Source of the DNA: Nocardioidaceae bacterium
Lineage (GTDB): Bacteria > Actinomycetota > Actinomycetes > Propionibacteriales > Nocardioidaceae
Direction of reading: 5' to 3'
DNA length: 38,211 nt
NCBI GenBank assembly: GCA_025934895.1
Contig: JAICWH010000017.1
Location: 1 to 38,211, forward strand
The notes below the pieces were generated by a model. It did not search any database. It saw nothing but the letters and a program-made list of their open reading frames with translations, and had not been told where the DNA came from. Positions 1-8,636 of this stretch are shown here, in pieces (position 1 is the stretch's first letter; the number at the start of each line of letters is the position of its first letter). Both the position numbers and the translations under genes were made by a program.

Positions 1-880
1 CGCGGCTCGGAACGGACACCAGCGCGTCGTTGAGGACGCCGACCAGCTTGGCCGCCCGGATGGGCTGCAGCCTGCCGTCGAGCACGGCGCGGTTCACGGT
101 CGCGCGGGCCATCACGACATAGGACTCCACGGTGTCGGGGGCGCCGGCGGCCATGTCCACGAGGTGGGCGCGCACGGTCTCCACGTCCCCACGGACGATG
201 GGACCGGTCAGGGCTGCGTCGCCGTAGGTGAGAGCGTTGTCGAGCGCCGCGGTCAGCAGTGGCCGGAGGGTGGCGGCCGGGTCGTCCGCGCCGGACGCCC
301 GGAGCAGGTCCATCGCCTGTGCGACCAGGGTGACCAGGTGGTTGGCCCCGTGGGCGAGGCCGGCGTGGTAGAGCGTCCGCCTGTCCTCGGCGACCCACAC
401 CAGGCGTCCACCAAGGTCGGCGACCAGGCTCTCGGCGAGGTCGCGGGTGCCCGGTCCGGCAGTGACCCCGAACACGCACCCGGTCAGTCGGGGGAGGTCG
501 AGGTCGGTGCCCGTGAAGGTCATCGCCGGGTGCATGGCCAGCACCCGAGCGCCGCGCCGGGCGGCCGGCTCGAGCACGGTGGTCCCGTGCTTGCCGGAGG
601 TGTGCACGACCGACTGCCCGGGACGGATCGCGCCGGCTGCGGCCAGCATCGTGACCACGTTGGCGAGCATGTCGTCGGGGACGGTCAGCAGGAGCACGTC
701 GCACCCGCGCGCGACCGATGTCGGCTTGTCCTGGTGGACCCCGGGAAGCAGCGTCTCGATCCTGGTCCGAGACGCGGCCGACTCCCCGGCTGCTCCGGTG
801 ATCTCGTGGCCGGCCGCGCGCAGCGCCGCCGCCACCACCGCGCCGACCCGACCGGCACCCACTACCCCGACACGCGCCAT
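1..880 (-). CDS. Rossmann-like / DUF2520 domain protein (3' end outside window)
   Basis: This gene is absent from the ORF track because it runs off the left edge; I translated it from the reverse complement. The N-terminus, MARVGVVGAGRVG, is a dinucleotide-binding GxGxxG loop (residues 8–13). It continues with Rossmann-type motifs (LLLTVPDDML, VVHTSGKHG, LAMHPAMTF) found in the Rossmann-like plus DUF2520 family, which resembles ketopantoate or pyrroline-5-carboxylate reductases. About 293 codons are visible, which is close to the full family length. The ATG at 880 is preceded by a GAAAGG ribosome-binding site about 9 nt upstream. In Actinobacteria this gene usually precedes panC, which would lie just outside the window (recalled gene order, not visible here). 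A role in pantothenate or other NAD(P)-dependent metabolism is possible, but the substrate is unknown. Confidence 0.88.
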   Translation of the reverse strand, partial: MARVGVVGAGRVGAVVAAALRAAGHEITGAAGESAASRTRIETLLPGVHQDKPTSVARGCDVLLLTVPDDMLANVVTMLAAAGAIRPGQSVVHTSGKHGTTVLEPAARRGARVLAMHPAMTFTGTDLDLPRLTGCVFGVTAGPGTRDLAESLVADLGGRLVWVAEDRRTLYHAGLAHGANHLVTLVAQAMDLLRASGADDPAATLRPLLTAALDNALTYGDAALTGPIVRGDVETVRAHLVDMAAGAPDTVESYVVMARATVNRAVLDGRLQPIRAAKLVGVLNDALVSVPSR

Positions 881-1066
881 CGTCCATCGCCTTTCGTTCC
901 AGTCCCGCAGCTCGGGTACCGGACGGTTTGCTGATGTCTGCAGTTGTCTGCGGGGCAAGCCTACGTGTCTGGTCATCCGGTCGTCACCCGGTGCCGCGGT
1001 GGCTCCGGTCACAGTCCGTGTCGTGCCTGCCGGTGCGGGCGGTCCGCCAGGTCGTACCCTGACCCG
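881..1066. other. Divergent intergenic region
   Basis: This 186-bp spacer separates the divergent DUF2520 gene and the MidA-like gene. It holds the GAAAGG ribosome-binding site of the minus-strand gene and, at its right end, a TACCCT hexamer 6 nt before the plus-strand ATG. I saw no clear -35 box, operator palindrome or RNA gene. Confidence 0.6.
1055..1060 (+). promoter_or_regulatory. Candidate -10 box of a leaderless promoter (MidA-like gene)
   Basis: TACCCT fits the TANNNT -10 pattern and lies 6 nt before the ATG at 1067, placing a transcription start at or next to the start codon. There is no Shine-Dalgarno sequence in front of this ATG, and no clear -35 box is visible. Confidence 0.45.
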
Positions 1067-2050
1067 ATGACCAGCCTGACCTCGCTGGGGATGCCCGCTG
1101 TGCCGCCACCCACGTCCCGGCCGACGTGGAAGGCGGCCTGGGACTCGGCGTTGTACGGCGCCGAGGGGTTCTTCCGACGTGAGTCGCCCGCGGCGCACTT
1201 CCGGACCTCCGTGCACGCCTCCCCCCAATTCGCGCAGGCGCTGGTCCGGATGGCCCGCGGGGCCGGCCTGGACACCGTCGTGGACATCGGCGCCGGCCGC
1301 GGCGAGCTGCTGACCTCAATGCGCCGCCTTGACCCGGCGCTGGCCCTGCTCGGTGTCGAGGTGGCCGCCCGGCCGCCCGGCCTGGACCGCTCGATCGCCT
1401 GGACCACCGGCCTGCCGACGTCTGTCGAGGGCCTGGTGGTGGCGAACGTGTGGCTCGACAACATCCCCTGCCACGTCGTCGAGCTCGACGACGACGCGGT
1501 GCCGCGCGTCGTGCACGTCGATCCCGACACCGGCGAGGAGTCGGCCGGACAGCCGCTCGGCCATCCGTCGGTGCCCTCCTCGCTGCGCAGGTGGACCGAC
1601 CAGTGGTGGCCGCTCGAGGGGGGTGAGCCGGGGGCGCGAGCGGAGGTGGGCACCACCCGGGACGCCGCCTGGGCCGACGTCGTGGGCCGGGTGCAGCGGG
1701 GCATCGCGGTGGCGGTCGACTACGGCCACCTCCGCGAGGACCGTCCTCCGTTCGGCACGCTGGCGTCCTACCGGGGCGGCCGGCTCGTCGACGTGCTCCC
1801 CGACGGGTCGCGCGACGTCACGGCGCACGTCGCCGTCGACTCGGTGGCGGCCCGGGTCGGGGCCGTCGTACGACGGCAGCGCGAGGTCCTGCACGAGCTG
1901 GGCGTCGAGGCTGCGATGCCGGCGACCGTCCTGGCCAGCGAGGACCCGGCCGCCTACCTGGGTCGACTCTCGTCGGCAGCCGAGGCTGCCGAGCTCACCG
2001 CCGCGGGCGGACTCGGCGACTTCTGGTGGGTCGTCACGACCCGGAGCTGA
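1067..2050 (+). CDS. MidA-family SAM-dependent methyltransferase
   Basis: This 327-residue protein matches the MidA/NDUFAF7 layout. It has an N-terminal FRTSVHASPQFAQAL segment (cf. family FxTSPEISxxFG), a SAM-binding DIGAGRGELL loop (residues 73–82), VVANVWLDNIP (cf. aNEflDALP), and AVDYGH...FGTLASYRGGRLVDVLPDGSRDVTAHV (cf. IDYG...GTLR...D.TahVdF), ending with QREVLHELGV. The usual Glu of the NE motif is replaced by Val here. Mitochondrial NDUFAF7 dimethylates an Arg of the complex I 49-kDa/NuoD subunit, and a NuoD-like protein is encoded at 20741–21907; that link is inference. The ORF track begins at 944, but I chose the ATG at 1067 because TACCCT lies 6 nt upstream and homology begins after it. 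The last 97 bp overlap the convergent PH-domain gene. Confidence 0.85.
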   Translation: MTSLTSLGMPAVPPPTSRPTWKAAWDSALYGAEGFFRRESPAAHFRTSVHASPQFAQALVRMARGAGLDTVVDIGAGRGELLTSMRRLDPALALLGVEVAARPPGLDRSIAWTTGLPTSVEGLVVANVWLDNIPCHVVELDDDAVPRVVHVDPDTGEESAGQPLGHPSVPSSLRRWTDQWWPLEGGEPGARAEVGTTRDAAWADVVGRVQRGIAVAVDYGHLREDRPPFGTLASYRGGRLVDVLPDGSRDVTAHVAVDSVAARVGAVVRRQREVLHELGVEAAMPATVLASEDPAAYLGRLSSAAEAAELTAAGGLGDFWWVVTTRS

Positions 2051-3435
2051 CCGGAGCTGACCGGAGTGGGCCCGCCGGACCGGTCCCGCGCCGCACGAGC
2101 CCGGCGGACGAGGGTGGCCTGCAGGTCCAGCAGAGCCCGGGCCTCCTGCGCGTCACGGTGGCGGGCGCGGACCTTGACCGGACCCGGCGGGCTGTCGACC
2201 AGCAGGTCCGCGAGCCCGAGCAGGCGTTGCAGTGGGCGCTGGTGGATGCGGAGCGACTGGACGCGCGCGTGCGGCACGATGTGCGTCCTGCGGGTCAGGA
2301 CACCGTCGCGGCCGACCAGGAGGTCCTGTCCCACGCCGAACGCGAGGTAACGCCACCGCAGCGGCGCCACCCACCGGGCCCGGTCGGGTGGCGAGCTGAG
2401 GTGGACCAACCGGGGGTCGGGTCCCCCGGCGTCGGTGAGCAGCGTGCGGGCCAGTGCGAGGACCACGGCGTGCGGCGCAACCGGCATCACCGTGGAGGCG
2501 GACGGCTTGCCGTTGTCCCCGTGCTCCATCCGGCCGGCGATGGAGACGTCCAGCCGGCTCCAGCCCAGGCGGCGCCACAGGAACGGCTCGGTGACCACGA
2601 CACCCTGCACCCGCGCCAGGTTGACCGTCTGGGCGTTCAGCTCGAACAGGCCGCGCCGCACCTGCAGCGCGGACGGTGCCCCGGCCCGGGACGAGGCGCT
2701 CACGGTGAAGTCGTAGTAGGCGGACAGCTTGCGGAACTGGGTGAGCGCGAACCCCACCACCACCGGCACCACCCCGGCGATCCCGCTGACCTGGCCGAAG
2801 ACCACGAAGACGACGCCCAGCACCAGGGCCGCCACCACGAACAGGACGGTCTCCGGCGCGAGGAGCAGGCTCACCAGCAGCATGCGCAGGTCCAGCTTCG
2901 CGATCGTCGGCTCGGCCGCTGCTGTGGGCGCAGGCACGGGCGGCGGCCCCGCACCGTCCGAGTCCTGCTCCTCCCGGACGGCGTCGCGCCGGGACAGCAG
3001 CGTCTCGCGCAGGGCCTGGGCGTGCTTGAGCGGGAGGAACGCCAGCGAGCCCTCGTGCGGGCCGCCGCCCGCGACGTCCAACCGCAGCTCCGCGAGACCG
3101 AAGAGCCGTGCGACGAAGGGCTGCACGATGTCGATGCCTTGGATCCGGTCGACCCGGATCCGGCGGGACTGCCGGGAGACGACACCGGTGTCCACCCGCA
3201 GCTCGTCGGACTCGATCCAGTACTTCGTGCGCAGCCAGGACGTGAACCCGTACGCGCCTCCGGCGACCAGGATGACCAGGAACACCCAGGCGAGCGGACC
3301 CAGCCGACCACGCAGCAGGTCGTCCCAGGTGGAGGCGAAGACCGCGACGAGCAGGATCGCACTCCGCACCAGCGGGGTGAGCGGTGAGAGCCGCCGGTAG
3401 GGGTGCCGGACCGGCGGCTCGGGTGCCGAGCTCAC
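1954..3435 (-). CDS. Multi-pass membrane protein with bacterial PH domains (YdbT-like)
   Basis: This is a 493-residue protein of the YdbT/bPH_2 kind. Hydrophobic segments lie near residues 23–34 and 47–65 and as a pair around 185–230. They alternate with about three bPH_2-like units (roughly 70–150, 235–320 and 385–470), each with a recurring YWIESDELRVDTG / R-x-R-x-x-R-x-Q-G-I/V pattern. Its GTG start at 3435 overlaps the stop of the upstream small PH-domain gene (GTGA), so I rejected the much longer track start at 3990. YdbS/YdbT pairs are widespread membrane proteins of unclear function; some homologues affect sensitivity to envelope-active compounds (family knowledge). The C-terminus runs 97 bp into the antisense of the MidA-like gene, and its last 30 or so residues look low-complexity. 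Confidence 0.82.
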   Translation of the reverse strand: MSSAPEPPVRHPYRRLSPLTPLVRSAILLVAVFASTWDDLLRGRLGPLAWVFLVILVAGGAYGFTSWLRTKYWIESDELRVDTGVVSRQSRRIRVDRIQGIDIVQPFVARLFGLAELRLDVAGGGPHEGSLAFLPLKHAQALRETLLSRRDAVREEQDSDGAGPPPVPAPTAAAEPTIAKLDLRMLLVSLLLAPETVLFVVAALVLGVVFVVFGQVSGIAGVVPVVVGFALTQFRKLSAYYDFTVSASSRAGAPSALQVRRGLFELNAQTVNLARVQGVVVTEPFLWRRLGWSRLDVSIAGRMEHGDNGKPSASTVMPVAPHAVVLALARTLLTDAGGPDPRLVHLSSPPDRARWVAPLRWRYLAFGVGQDLLVGRDGVLTRRTHIVPHARVQSLRIHQRPLQRLLGLADLLVDSPPGPVKVRARHRDAQEARALLDLQATLVRRARAARDRSGGPTPVSSGQLRVVTTHQKSPSPPAAVSSAASAADESRPR

Positions 3436-3923
3436 AGCCCTGCTGCCTGGGCCTGACCCAGTGATGTCAGCCGGTCCCGCAGCCGGGCCGCCTCGGCCGC
3501 CGGCAGGCCCGGGATCCGAGCGCTGGTGCCGGGGCTCGCGGTGTGCAGGTGGACGCTGGCCACCTTGAACGCCTGCTCCAACGGGCCCGCGTGCACGTCG
3601 ACGTACTGCATGCGTCCGTAGGGCACCACGACCAGCGTGCGGAAGAGGGCACCGTGCTTGATGTAGAGGTCCTCGTCCCGCTCCGCATATCCCCACCAGC
3701 GCGCGTTGCGGCCGATCACCCACCAGCCGAAGGCCGTCAGCACCAGCGTCAGGACCAGGACCGTCGTCCAGGACCACCCGGGCAGGGAGAGCAGGAGCCC
3801 GACCACCACCGTTGCACAGACGACGAGCATCGCGACGCCGACCAGCACCGTACGGCGCAGCCGGGCCAGTGCCGGCGCGACGGGCTGCCAGTCGTTGTCC
3901 GGTGGCGCGAAGAGATCGTCCAC
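3432..3923 (-). CDS. Small membrane PH-domain protein (YdbS-like)
   Basis: The 163-residue product has two transmembrane segments (about 24–46 and 52–71) followed by a single bPH_2 domain (about 80–155) with GYAERDEDLYIKHGALFRT and VVPYGRMQYVDV. This is the expected layout of YdbS, the usual partner of YdbT. The GTG at 3923 (GTG GAC GAT) has no Shine-Dalgarno sequence, but TAGCCT lies 6 nt upstream. Its stop overlaps the start of the YdbT-like gene by 4 bp, so the two are translationally coupled and probably act together at the membrane. The biochemical role is unknown. Confidence 0.82.
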   Translation of the reverse strand: MDDLFAPPDNDWQPVAPALARLRRTVLVGVAMLVVCATVVVGLLLSLPGWSWTTVLVLTLVLTAFGWWVIGRNARWWGYAERDEDLYIKHGALFRTLVVVPYGRMQYVDVHAGPLEQAFKVASVHLHTASPGTSARIPGLPAAEAARLRDRLTSLGQAQAAGL

Positions 3924-3929
3924 ACCTTG

Positions 3930-3935
3930 AGGCTA
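3930..3935 (-). promoter_or_regulatory. Candidate leaderless -10 box (YdbS-like gene)
   Basis: On the minus strand TAGCCT lies 6 nt before the GTG at 3923. No ribosome-binding site is present, so this fits a leaderless start for the two-gene PH-domain operon. It lies in the 32-bp gap after the stop of the upstream glycosyltransferase gene. Confidence 0.4.
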
Positions 3936-3955
3936 CGCGCGACCGACGCAGGGGC

Positions 3956-6808
3956 TCAGGACCTCGACCGCCTGAGCCTGGCGAGCTCATCCAGCACGTC
4001 GACGTACCGCCGTGCCTCCGTGGGGATGTCGACGCCGGGTGCAGCCGGTGCCGGGGCCGACTCGCGCTCGGACAGGAGACGCTGCACCTCCTCGACGAAC
4101 TTCTCCCGCGTCGAGATCACCAGCAGGTCGTGCGGGACGCCCACGCCGGGCACGTCCGTCACGATGGCGGGCAGGCCGAGAGCGGCATACATCATCAGCT
4201 TGAGGGGGTTCATGTAGGCGGCGACGTCGTCGGCGACGTGCGGAACGACGGCGACGTCCGCCTCGGCGAGCACGCGCAGGCTGTCGCTCTCGCTCAACGG
4301 ACCGAGGTAGGAGACGTTGGGCAGCGCCATGAGGGTCTCCAGCTCGGCACCGGCACGGGCCGCACCTCCGACGAGGACCAGCTCCGCGTCCGGGATGTGG
4401 GTGACCAGCTCGATGAGCAGCTGCCAATCCATGCGGTCGTTCATGTTGCCGGTGTAGACCATGGTGGGGCGGTGGCGCGGAGACGACGACTCGGCCGCAC
4501 TGCCGGGGCGCCGCGGACCAGGCCAGGAGCCACAGCCGGTCGGAGGCAGGTACCAGTTGGGCACGACGGTGAGGCGAGGGTCGCCAGGCTCCAGCATCCG
4601 CTCGTCGGTGAAGAATCCGAGATTGGCCGGAGAGTTGAACACCACCCGGTCGGCGCCGCGCAGCAGCACGCTGTACTGCCACGCGAACGCCTGCCGACGC
4701 TCCCGGCTGCTGGTCCAGAGGAACTGGTTGTCGACCATGTCGACGACGGTCCGGTAGGGGTTCAGCACGTGTGCGAAGTCCACCAGGCGACCGATCACCG
4801 GGAACAGCACGATGCTCGTGTTGCTCGGCAGCATGGCGTTGCGCACCAGGAACTGCTGGACGGATTCGGCGGCGGGGACGTCGGCGTCCAGCTCGACCTG
4901 CCGGTAGCTCACTCCGTCCGCGTCGACGAAGCCACCGGCCTTGCGGGCGGCCAACGAGAGGATGCTCGCCGAGTCCGACAGGTAGTCCCCGGCCAGCAGG
5001 GCATGGCGGCTCCTGTCGTCCGCGTCGAGGAACTCCAGCACCACCACGTCGGACTCAGGGTTCAGACGCTTGTAGACGCGAGCCACCTGGTCCACCCGGC
5101 GGCCGTACAGACCGGCGTCGTTCTGCTTCCACACCAGCAGCAGGACATCGCGCTCGACCCTGTTGCTCGCTTCGGGGAAGTCGTCCCTCAGCAGTCCCAG
5201 GACCTGACCTGCGCGGGGGGCGGCCTCCGCGTCCGCCAAGGCGTCCCCGAAGGACCCCGATGCGCCGGCCGGCGTGAACGGCGCAGGCAGGGTGATGGTC
5301 TCGGTCGAGGCCAGGGCGTCGCACAGCTGCTGGTCGAAGTTGCTCTCGTTGAACAGGTAGACCCCTGGCACATCGGCCAGGTCGTCCACGCTCGGACCCT
5401 CCGGCACGAGAACCGGCTTCCCCGCCGCGAGGCCGTCCGCGATCTTGGCCGAGATCTGGTACCGGGTGATGGGGGCGTCGGTGTGGCTGTCGGACGGGAA
5501 GCCGGTGAGGATGCAGTCCATCGTGGACAGCCGTTGCGGCAGCGCGTCCATGGGAACCATCCCGCCGACGACGACGCCGCTGCTCCTGAGCTCCTCCTTG
5601 AGCTCCGGAGGGGCGATGTCCCCGAGGACGTAGAACCTGATGGTGCGGTTGTGCACCCAGTTGGCCATGTTGACCGCCTTGGCGACCGCGAGCACGTCCT
5701 TGTGGGGCCGGACAGTCCCGACGAAGACGAGTCGTGCCTCGTCCCGGGGCCTCCGTGCCGCGCGTTCCCCGGCTGCGCGGTCCCCCGGTGCACGCACGTG
5801 TCGCACGATGTGCCCACCGAAGTCATCCTGGAGCGACCTGCTCGCGACGGTGCGACCAGGCACCTGCGCCGACAGTGCACGCACACGCCCCAGTCCGGGA
5901 AGACCGTAGACCTTGCGCCGGGAGCCGAGCGACATCGAGAAGTGCTCCTCGTTGTCGTCGAGGTCCAGGACCAGTCGCGCACCCGGGCCGGCGATCTGCG
6001 CTGCCAGCACGAACGTGGGAAGACGTGGTTTGCACAGCCACACGGTCCGGAAGGACAGCCCCATGTCGTGCATGAGCCGGTGGTAGTCGTCTCGCTGCTT
6101 CCACGGGATCTGGACGAGCTCGACCCCGGTGCCCGTCAAGGGTGGCCACAGCCCGGGGCCGAACTCGTCGAAGTGGTAGCAGAACAGCACCGCCGGCCCC
6201 CGTGTGCGCGCCACGTCATAGAGCACCTTGGCGCGACCCACCGGGTTGTGGGAGCCGTCCCAGCAGGTGACGGCCACGCAGGCGCGGTCCTTCGACAGCT
6301 CGGCCGCTCGCTCCAGCTGGAGCATCGGGTGCAGCCTCATCGAGCCCACGGCCAGTGTCGTCTGGTCGAGCAGCTCCAGAGCCCGACCTGTGAAGGCGAA
6401 GAGCTCGAGCTTCGCACCCGCCCGCGCTCCGTCCAGCTCGAACCTGAAGCCGGTGGCCTGGTCCATCTGGAGCGCACGTTTGAGGTCGGCACGCGCCAGC
6501 GGCCACTTCAGCAGCCTGGCGGGTCTGCCGTCCACGAGGAGCACCGGAGTCACGTGGTCACGCGGTGAGAACATCCAGCCTCGGACCCGGCCGCCGTGGG
6601 AGGTCTCGATGCGTCCCCAGACCCCGGCCGGCGAGGGTCGCACGTCGCTGCGCCAGGCGGGTCGCCGGGGGAGTGCACCTCGGTGCGGACGGGGCCCGGC
6701 CTGCTCCACAGCGAGCCGCCGTTGTGCAGGCTCCTCCGCCACGAGGTCCCGCGCGCGCGACGCGGCCGCACGTGCCAACCGCCGGAGCAGCTGCTTGGTG
6801 CGGGGCAA
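3956..6808 (-). CDS. Tandem two-domain GT-B glycosyltransferase with N-terminal beta domain
   Basis: This 950-residue protein has three parts. Residues 64–125 (GRIETS...VRGWMF...LLVDGRPARLL...ADLKRAL...GFRFEL) resemble a small beta-rich module often fused to bacterial glycan enzymes. Residues about 175–520 form a first GT-B unit with VLDLDDNEEHF, a C-lobe starting VFVGTVRPHKDVLAVAKAV, and a donor-site-like region (KIADGLAAGKPVLV). Residues about 555–935 form a second GT-B unit with VVDMVDNQFLW, VYTGNMNDRMDW and LKLMMYAALGLPAIVTDVPG. Both look like GT4-type retaining enzymes that add two sugars in succession (inference). Translation probably starts at the TTG at 6808: AAAGGGA lies about 9 nt upstream and no in-frame ATG is available. 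It is the last gene of the minus-strand glycan run. Confidence 0.85.
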   Translation of the reverse strand: MPRTKQLLRRLARAAASRARDLVAEEPAQRRLAVEQAGPRPHRGALPRRPAWRSDVRPSPAGVWGRIETSHGGRVRGWMFSPRDHVTPVLLVDGRPARLLKWPLARADLKRALQMDQATGFRFELDGARAGAKLELFAFTGRALELLDQTTLAVGSMRLHPMLQLERAAELSKDRACVAVTCWDGSHNPVGRAKVLYDVARTRGPAVLFCYHFDEFGPGLWPPLTGTGVELVQIPWKQRDDYHRLMHDMGLSFRTVWLCKPRLPTFVLAAQIAGPGARLVLDLDDNEEHFSMSLGSRRKVYGLPGLGRVRALSAQVPGRTVASRSLQDDFGGHIVRHVRAPGDRAAGERAARRPRDEARLVFVGTVRPHKDVLAVAKAVNMANWVHNRTIRFYVLGDIAPPELKEELRSSGVVVGGMVPMDALPQRLSTMDCILTGFPSDSHTDAPITRYQISAKIADGLAAGKPVLVPEGPSVDDLADVPGVYLFNESNFDQQLCDALASTETITLPAPFTPAGASGSFGDALADAEAAPRAGQVLGLLRDDFPEASNRVERDVLLLVWKQNDAGLYGRRVDQVARVYKRLNPESDVVVLEFLDADDRSRHALLAGDYLSDSASILSLAARKAGGFVDADGVSYRQVELDADVPAAESVQQFLVRNAMLPSNTSIVLFPVIGRLVDFAHVLNPYRTVVDMVDNQFLWTSSRERRQAFAWQYSVLLRGADRVVFNSPANLGFFTDERMLEPGDPRLTVVPNWYLPPTGCGSWPGPRRPGSAAESSSPRHRPTMVYTGNMNDRMDWQLLIELVTHIPDAELVLVGGAARAGAELETLMALPNVSYLGPLSESDSLRVLAEADVAVVPHVADDVAAYMNPLKLMMYAALGLPAIVTDVPGVGVPHDLLVISTREKFVEEVQRLLSERESAPAPAAPGVDIPTEARRYVDVLDELARLRRSRS

Positions 6809-7006
6809 TGGAGATCGTCCCTTTCGTTGGGTTCCTGTCGAGGGCCGGAGGGCGGGAAGTTGAACAAGCTCCGCTTCTCGAGGCCGGCCAGGAGCGACCT
6901 CGACAGGTGACCTCCTGGACCGTGACGGCGGGGCACCTGAAGGAATCCTAAGAGGAACGTCCCTGCGCAGTCACTGCCGACACGGCCCCCAAGCCCGGTG
7001 CCGACG
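6809..7006. other. Intergenic gap within the minus-strand glycan run
   Basis: This 198-bp stretch lies between the GT-C-like gene (stop at 7007) and the tandem GT-B gene. It contains the AAAGGGA ribosome-binding site near 6820 and a less GC-rich patch near 6940–6955 (AAGGAATCCTAAGAGGAA) that includes a short AGGA/TCCT palindrome. The size of the gap leaves room for a separate promoter, but no convincing -10/-35 pair is visible. Confidence 0.4.
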
Positions 7007-8629
7007 CTAGGGAGCCGGTGGATGTCTACTCGGCCGGGGGTTCCCGCGGCACAGTGAGGTCGGGTGCAGGTGCGACGCCGGGCGGACGAGCACGGTCACC
7101 GGCGCTCCCGTTGCGGCGATCGCGCTGGGCTTCGACGCCCGGTAGGTCCGAGCCGTCGAACGGCCGGTGCCCATCACCACGAAGACCCGGACTCCGCCGA
7201 CGAAGACGACGGACGAACGAGTGCTGATCCGTACCCGGCGTTCCCGGGAAAGCGCGACGCAGTGTGGGTCCTGGGCGGCGTGTGCGAGCGTGGCGTTCGG
7301 CGGCAGCGTCAGGCGGGCCGCCGCTTCGGCCGCGAGCCCGGGCGACCGGGGCGGCTGAGGAATCCGCGCCGAGGTCGCGGCCTCACGCAGCCATCCGACG
7401 GTGATGGCGGAGTATCCGGTGATGCCGGCGAAGGGCGGGTAACCGTCCGGGGCGTCGTCGAGGGCCGGTGAATGGGCGACGGCCAGGACCAGGGCGGGTG
7501 GTGCCAGGTCGTTGCTACGCACCTCGATGGCCGACACGTTGCCGGGCACCCCCGCCAGCAGCAGGGCGAACGCGGGCACAGCGGCCAGGGGCCAGCGGCG
7601 AACCACCCGGTCGAACCCGAGAGCGATCACCGGCATGACGAGCGCCACGCCGACGTACGCGTACCGGCTGCGGGTGGAGAAGCTCACGCCCAGCTCCTCG
7701 GCCCGGCTCAGACCCGTGAGCGCGTAGAAGGTCACCGCGCCCACGACCAGAGCCAACGGGACGGCCAGACGTCGCCGCAGGCTCTCCAGGGAGCGGCGCT
7801 GCTGCCACGCCAGCATCCCGATGCCGAGCGCGGTCACGGCCAGCAGGCCGCCCGTGACCAGGGGTGACTGCCCCAGTCGACCCATCGAGTAGCCGAGGCC
7901 GGTGGCGGTGAAACGGGCGACCAGACCCAGGTCGCTGCCGAACCGCTGGGCGCCGGTGGCGAAGGTGGCCCACCACGCCAGGTAGACCACTCCTGGAGGG
8001 ACCGAGCACCACGCCGCAGCGCGCCAGCCCCGACCAGCTAGCACGGCGAGCCCGACCACCCCGGCCATGATCAGCCCGATGCCGGAGAACATGAGGGAGC
8101 CGATCCCGCAGGCCAGGCCGGCCACCCGCCGCCGGGGTGACGGCGCGGGATGGTCGACCAACAGCAGATGGGCCAGACCGAGGGCCAGGGCTCCGGAGAA
8201 GCTGAGCTCGAATGCCCACACGACGGCCTCGGCGCCGCTGCCGTAGAGGAGGAACACGCCTGCGGCGGCAGTGGCCAGCCACGGCCCCACCCCGAGGCGC
8301 CGCCGCATCACGGCTCGCAACAGCACCGCCACCACCAGGTGCAGGCCGATGGACAGCGCCTGGTACGGCTGGTAGCTCTGTGCCCCGACAGTGTTCCAGA
8401 GCAGCCGGTAGACGATCACCGGGATCGTCGACCAGTGCTCGTTGTGGGGATCGAGCAACCCCTGCACGCTGTCCCCGTCCCGAGTCGAGAAGAACACCCA
8501 CTCGTCCTGGAAGAACCACTGGGACCGGCCCTTGACCGAGTAGAGCGCCGCGGCCAGCGGGAGCAGGGCGAGGAAAACCAGGCCGGCGGCGGACGGTGCC
8601 GCCGCACGCGACCGGCCGGGCAGCATCAT
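7007..8629 (-). CDS. Polytopic membrane protein, GT-C-like glycosyltransferase candidate
   Basis: The 540-residue product begins with a membrane segment (about 12–30) followed by a first loop with QWFFQDEWVFF. An acidic motif in the first extracytoplasmic loop is typical of GT-C enzymes that use polyprenyl-phosphate sugars. The loop continues with HNEHWSTIPVIVYRLLW, and roughly nine further hydrophobic segments extend to about residue 400. A soluble tail of about 130 residues follows. No named family is certain; a polyprenyl-dependent mannosyl- or glycosyltransferase acting outside the membrane is the best guess. The track start at 8788 lies inside the upstream gene, so I chose the first of two adjacent ATGs at 8629, 7 bp after the upstream stop. 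That spacing implies co-translation with the GT2 gene. Confidence 0.72.
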   Translation of the reverse strand: MMLPGRSRAAAPSAAGLVFLALLPLAAALYSVKGRSQWFFQDEWVFFSTRDGDSVQGLLDPHNEHWSTIPVIVYRLLWNTVGAQSYQPYQALSIGLHLVVAVLLRAVMRRRLGVGPWLATAAAGVFLLYGSGAEAVVWAFELSFSGALALGLAHLLLVDHPAPSPRRRVAGLACGIGSLMFSGIGLIMAGVVGLAVLAGRGWRAAAWCSVPPGVVYLAWWATFATGAQRFGSDLGLVARFTATGLGYSMGRLGQSPLVTGGLLAVTALGIGMLAWQQRRSLESLRRRLAVPLALVVGAVTFYALTGLSRAEELGVSFSTRSRYAYVGVALVMPVIALGFDRVVRRWPLAAVPAFALLLAGVPGNVSAIEVRSNDLAPPALVLAVAHSPALDDAPDGYPPFAGITGYSAITVGWLREAATSARIPQPPRSPGLAAEAAARLTLPPNATLAHAAQDPHCVALSRERRVRISTRSSVVFVGGVRVFVVMGTGRSTARTYRASKPSAIAATGAPVTVLVRPASHLHPTSLCRGNPRPSRHPPAP

Positions 8630-8636
8630 GAGGCGG

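Noticed and set aside
3812-6568. 918-codon plus-strand ORF
   Set aside because: It lies antisense to the tandem GT-B gene; its composition is that of a shadow frame.
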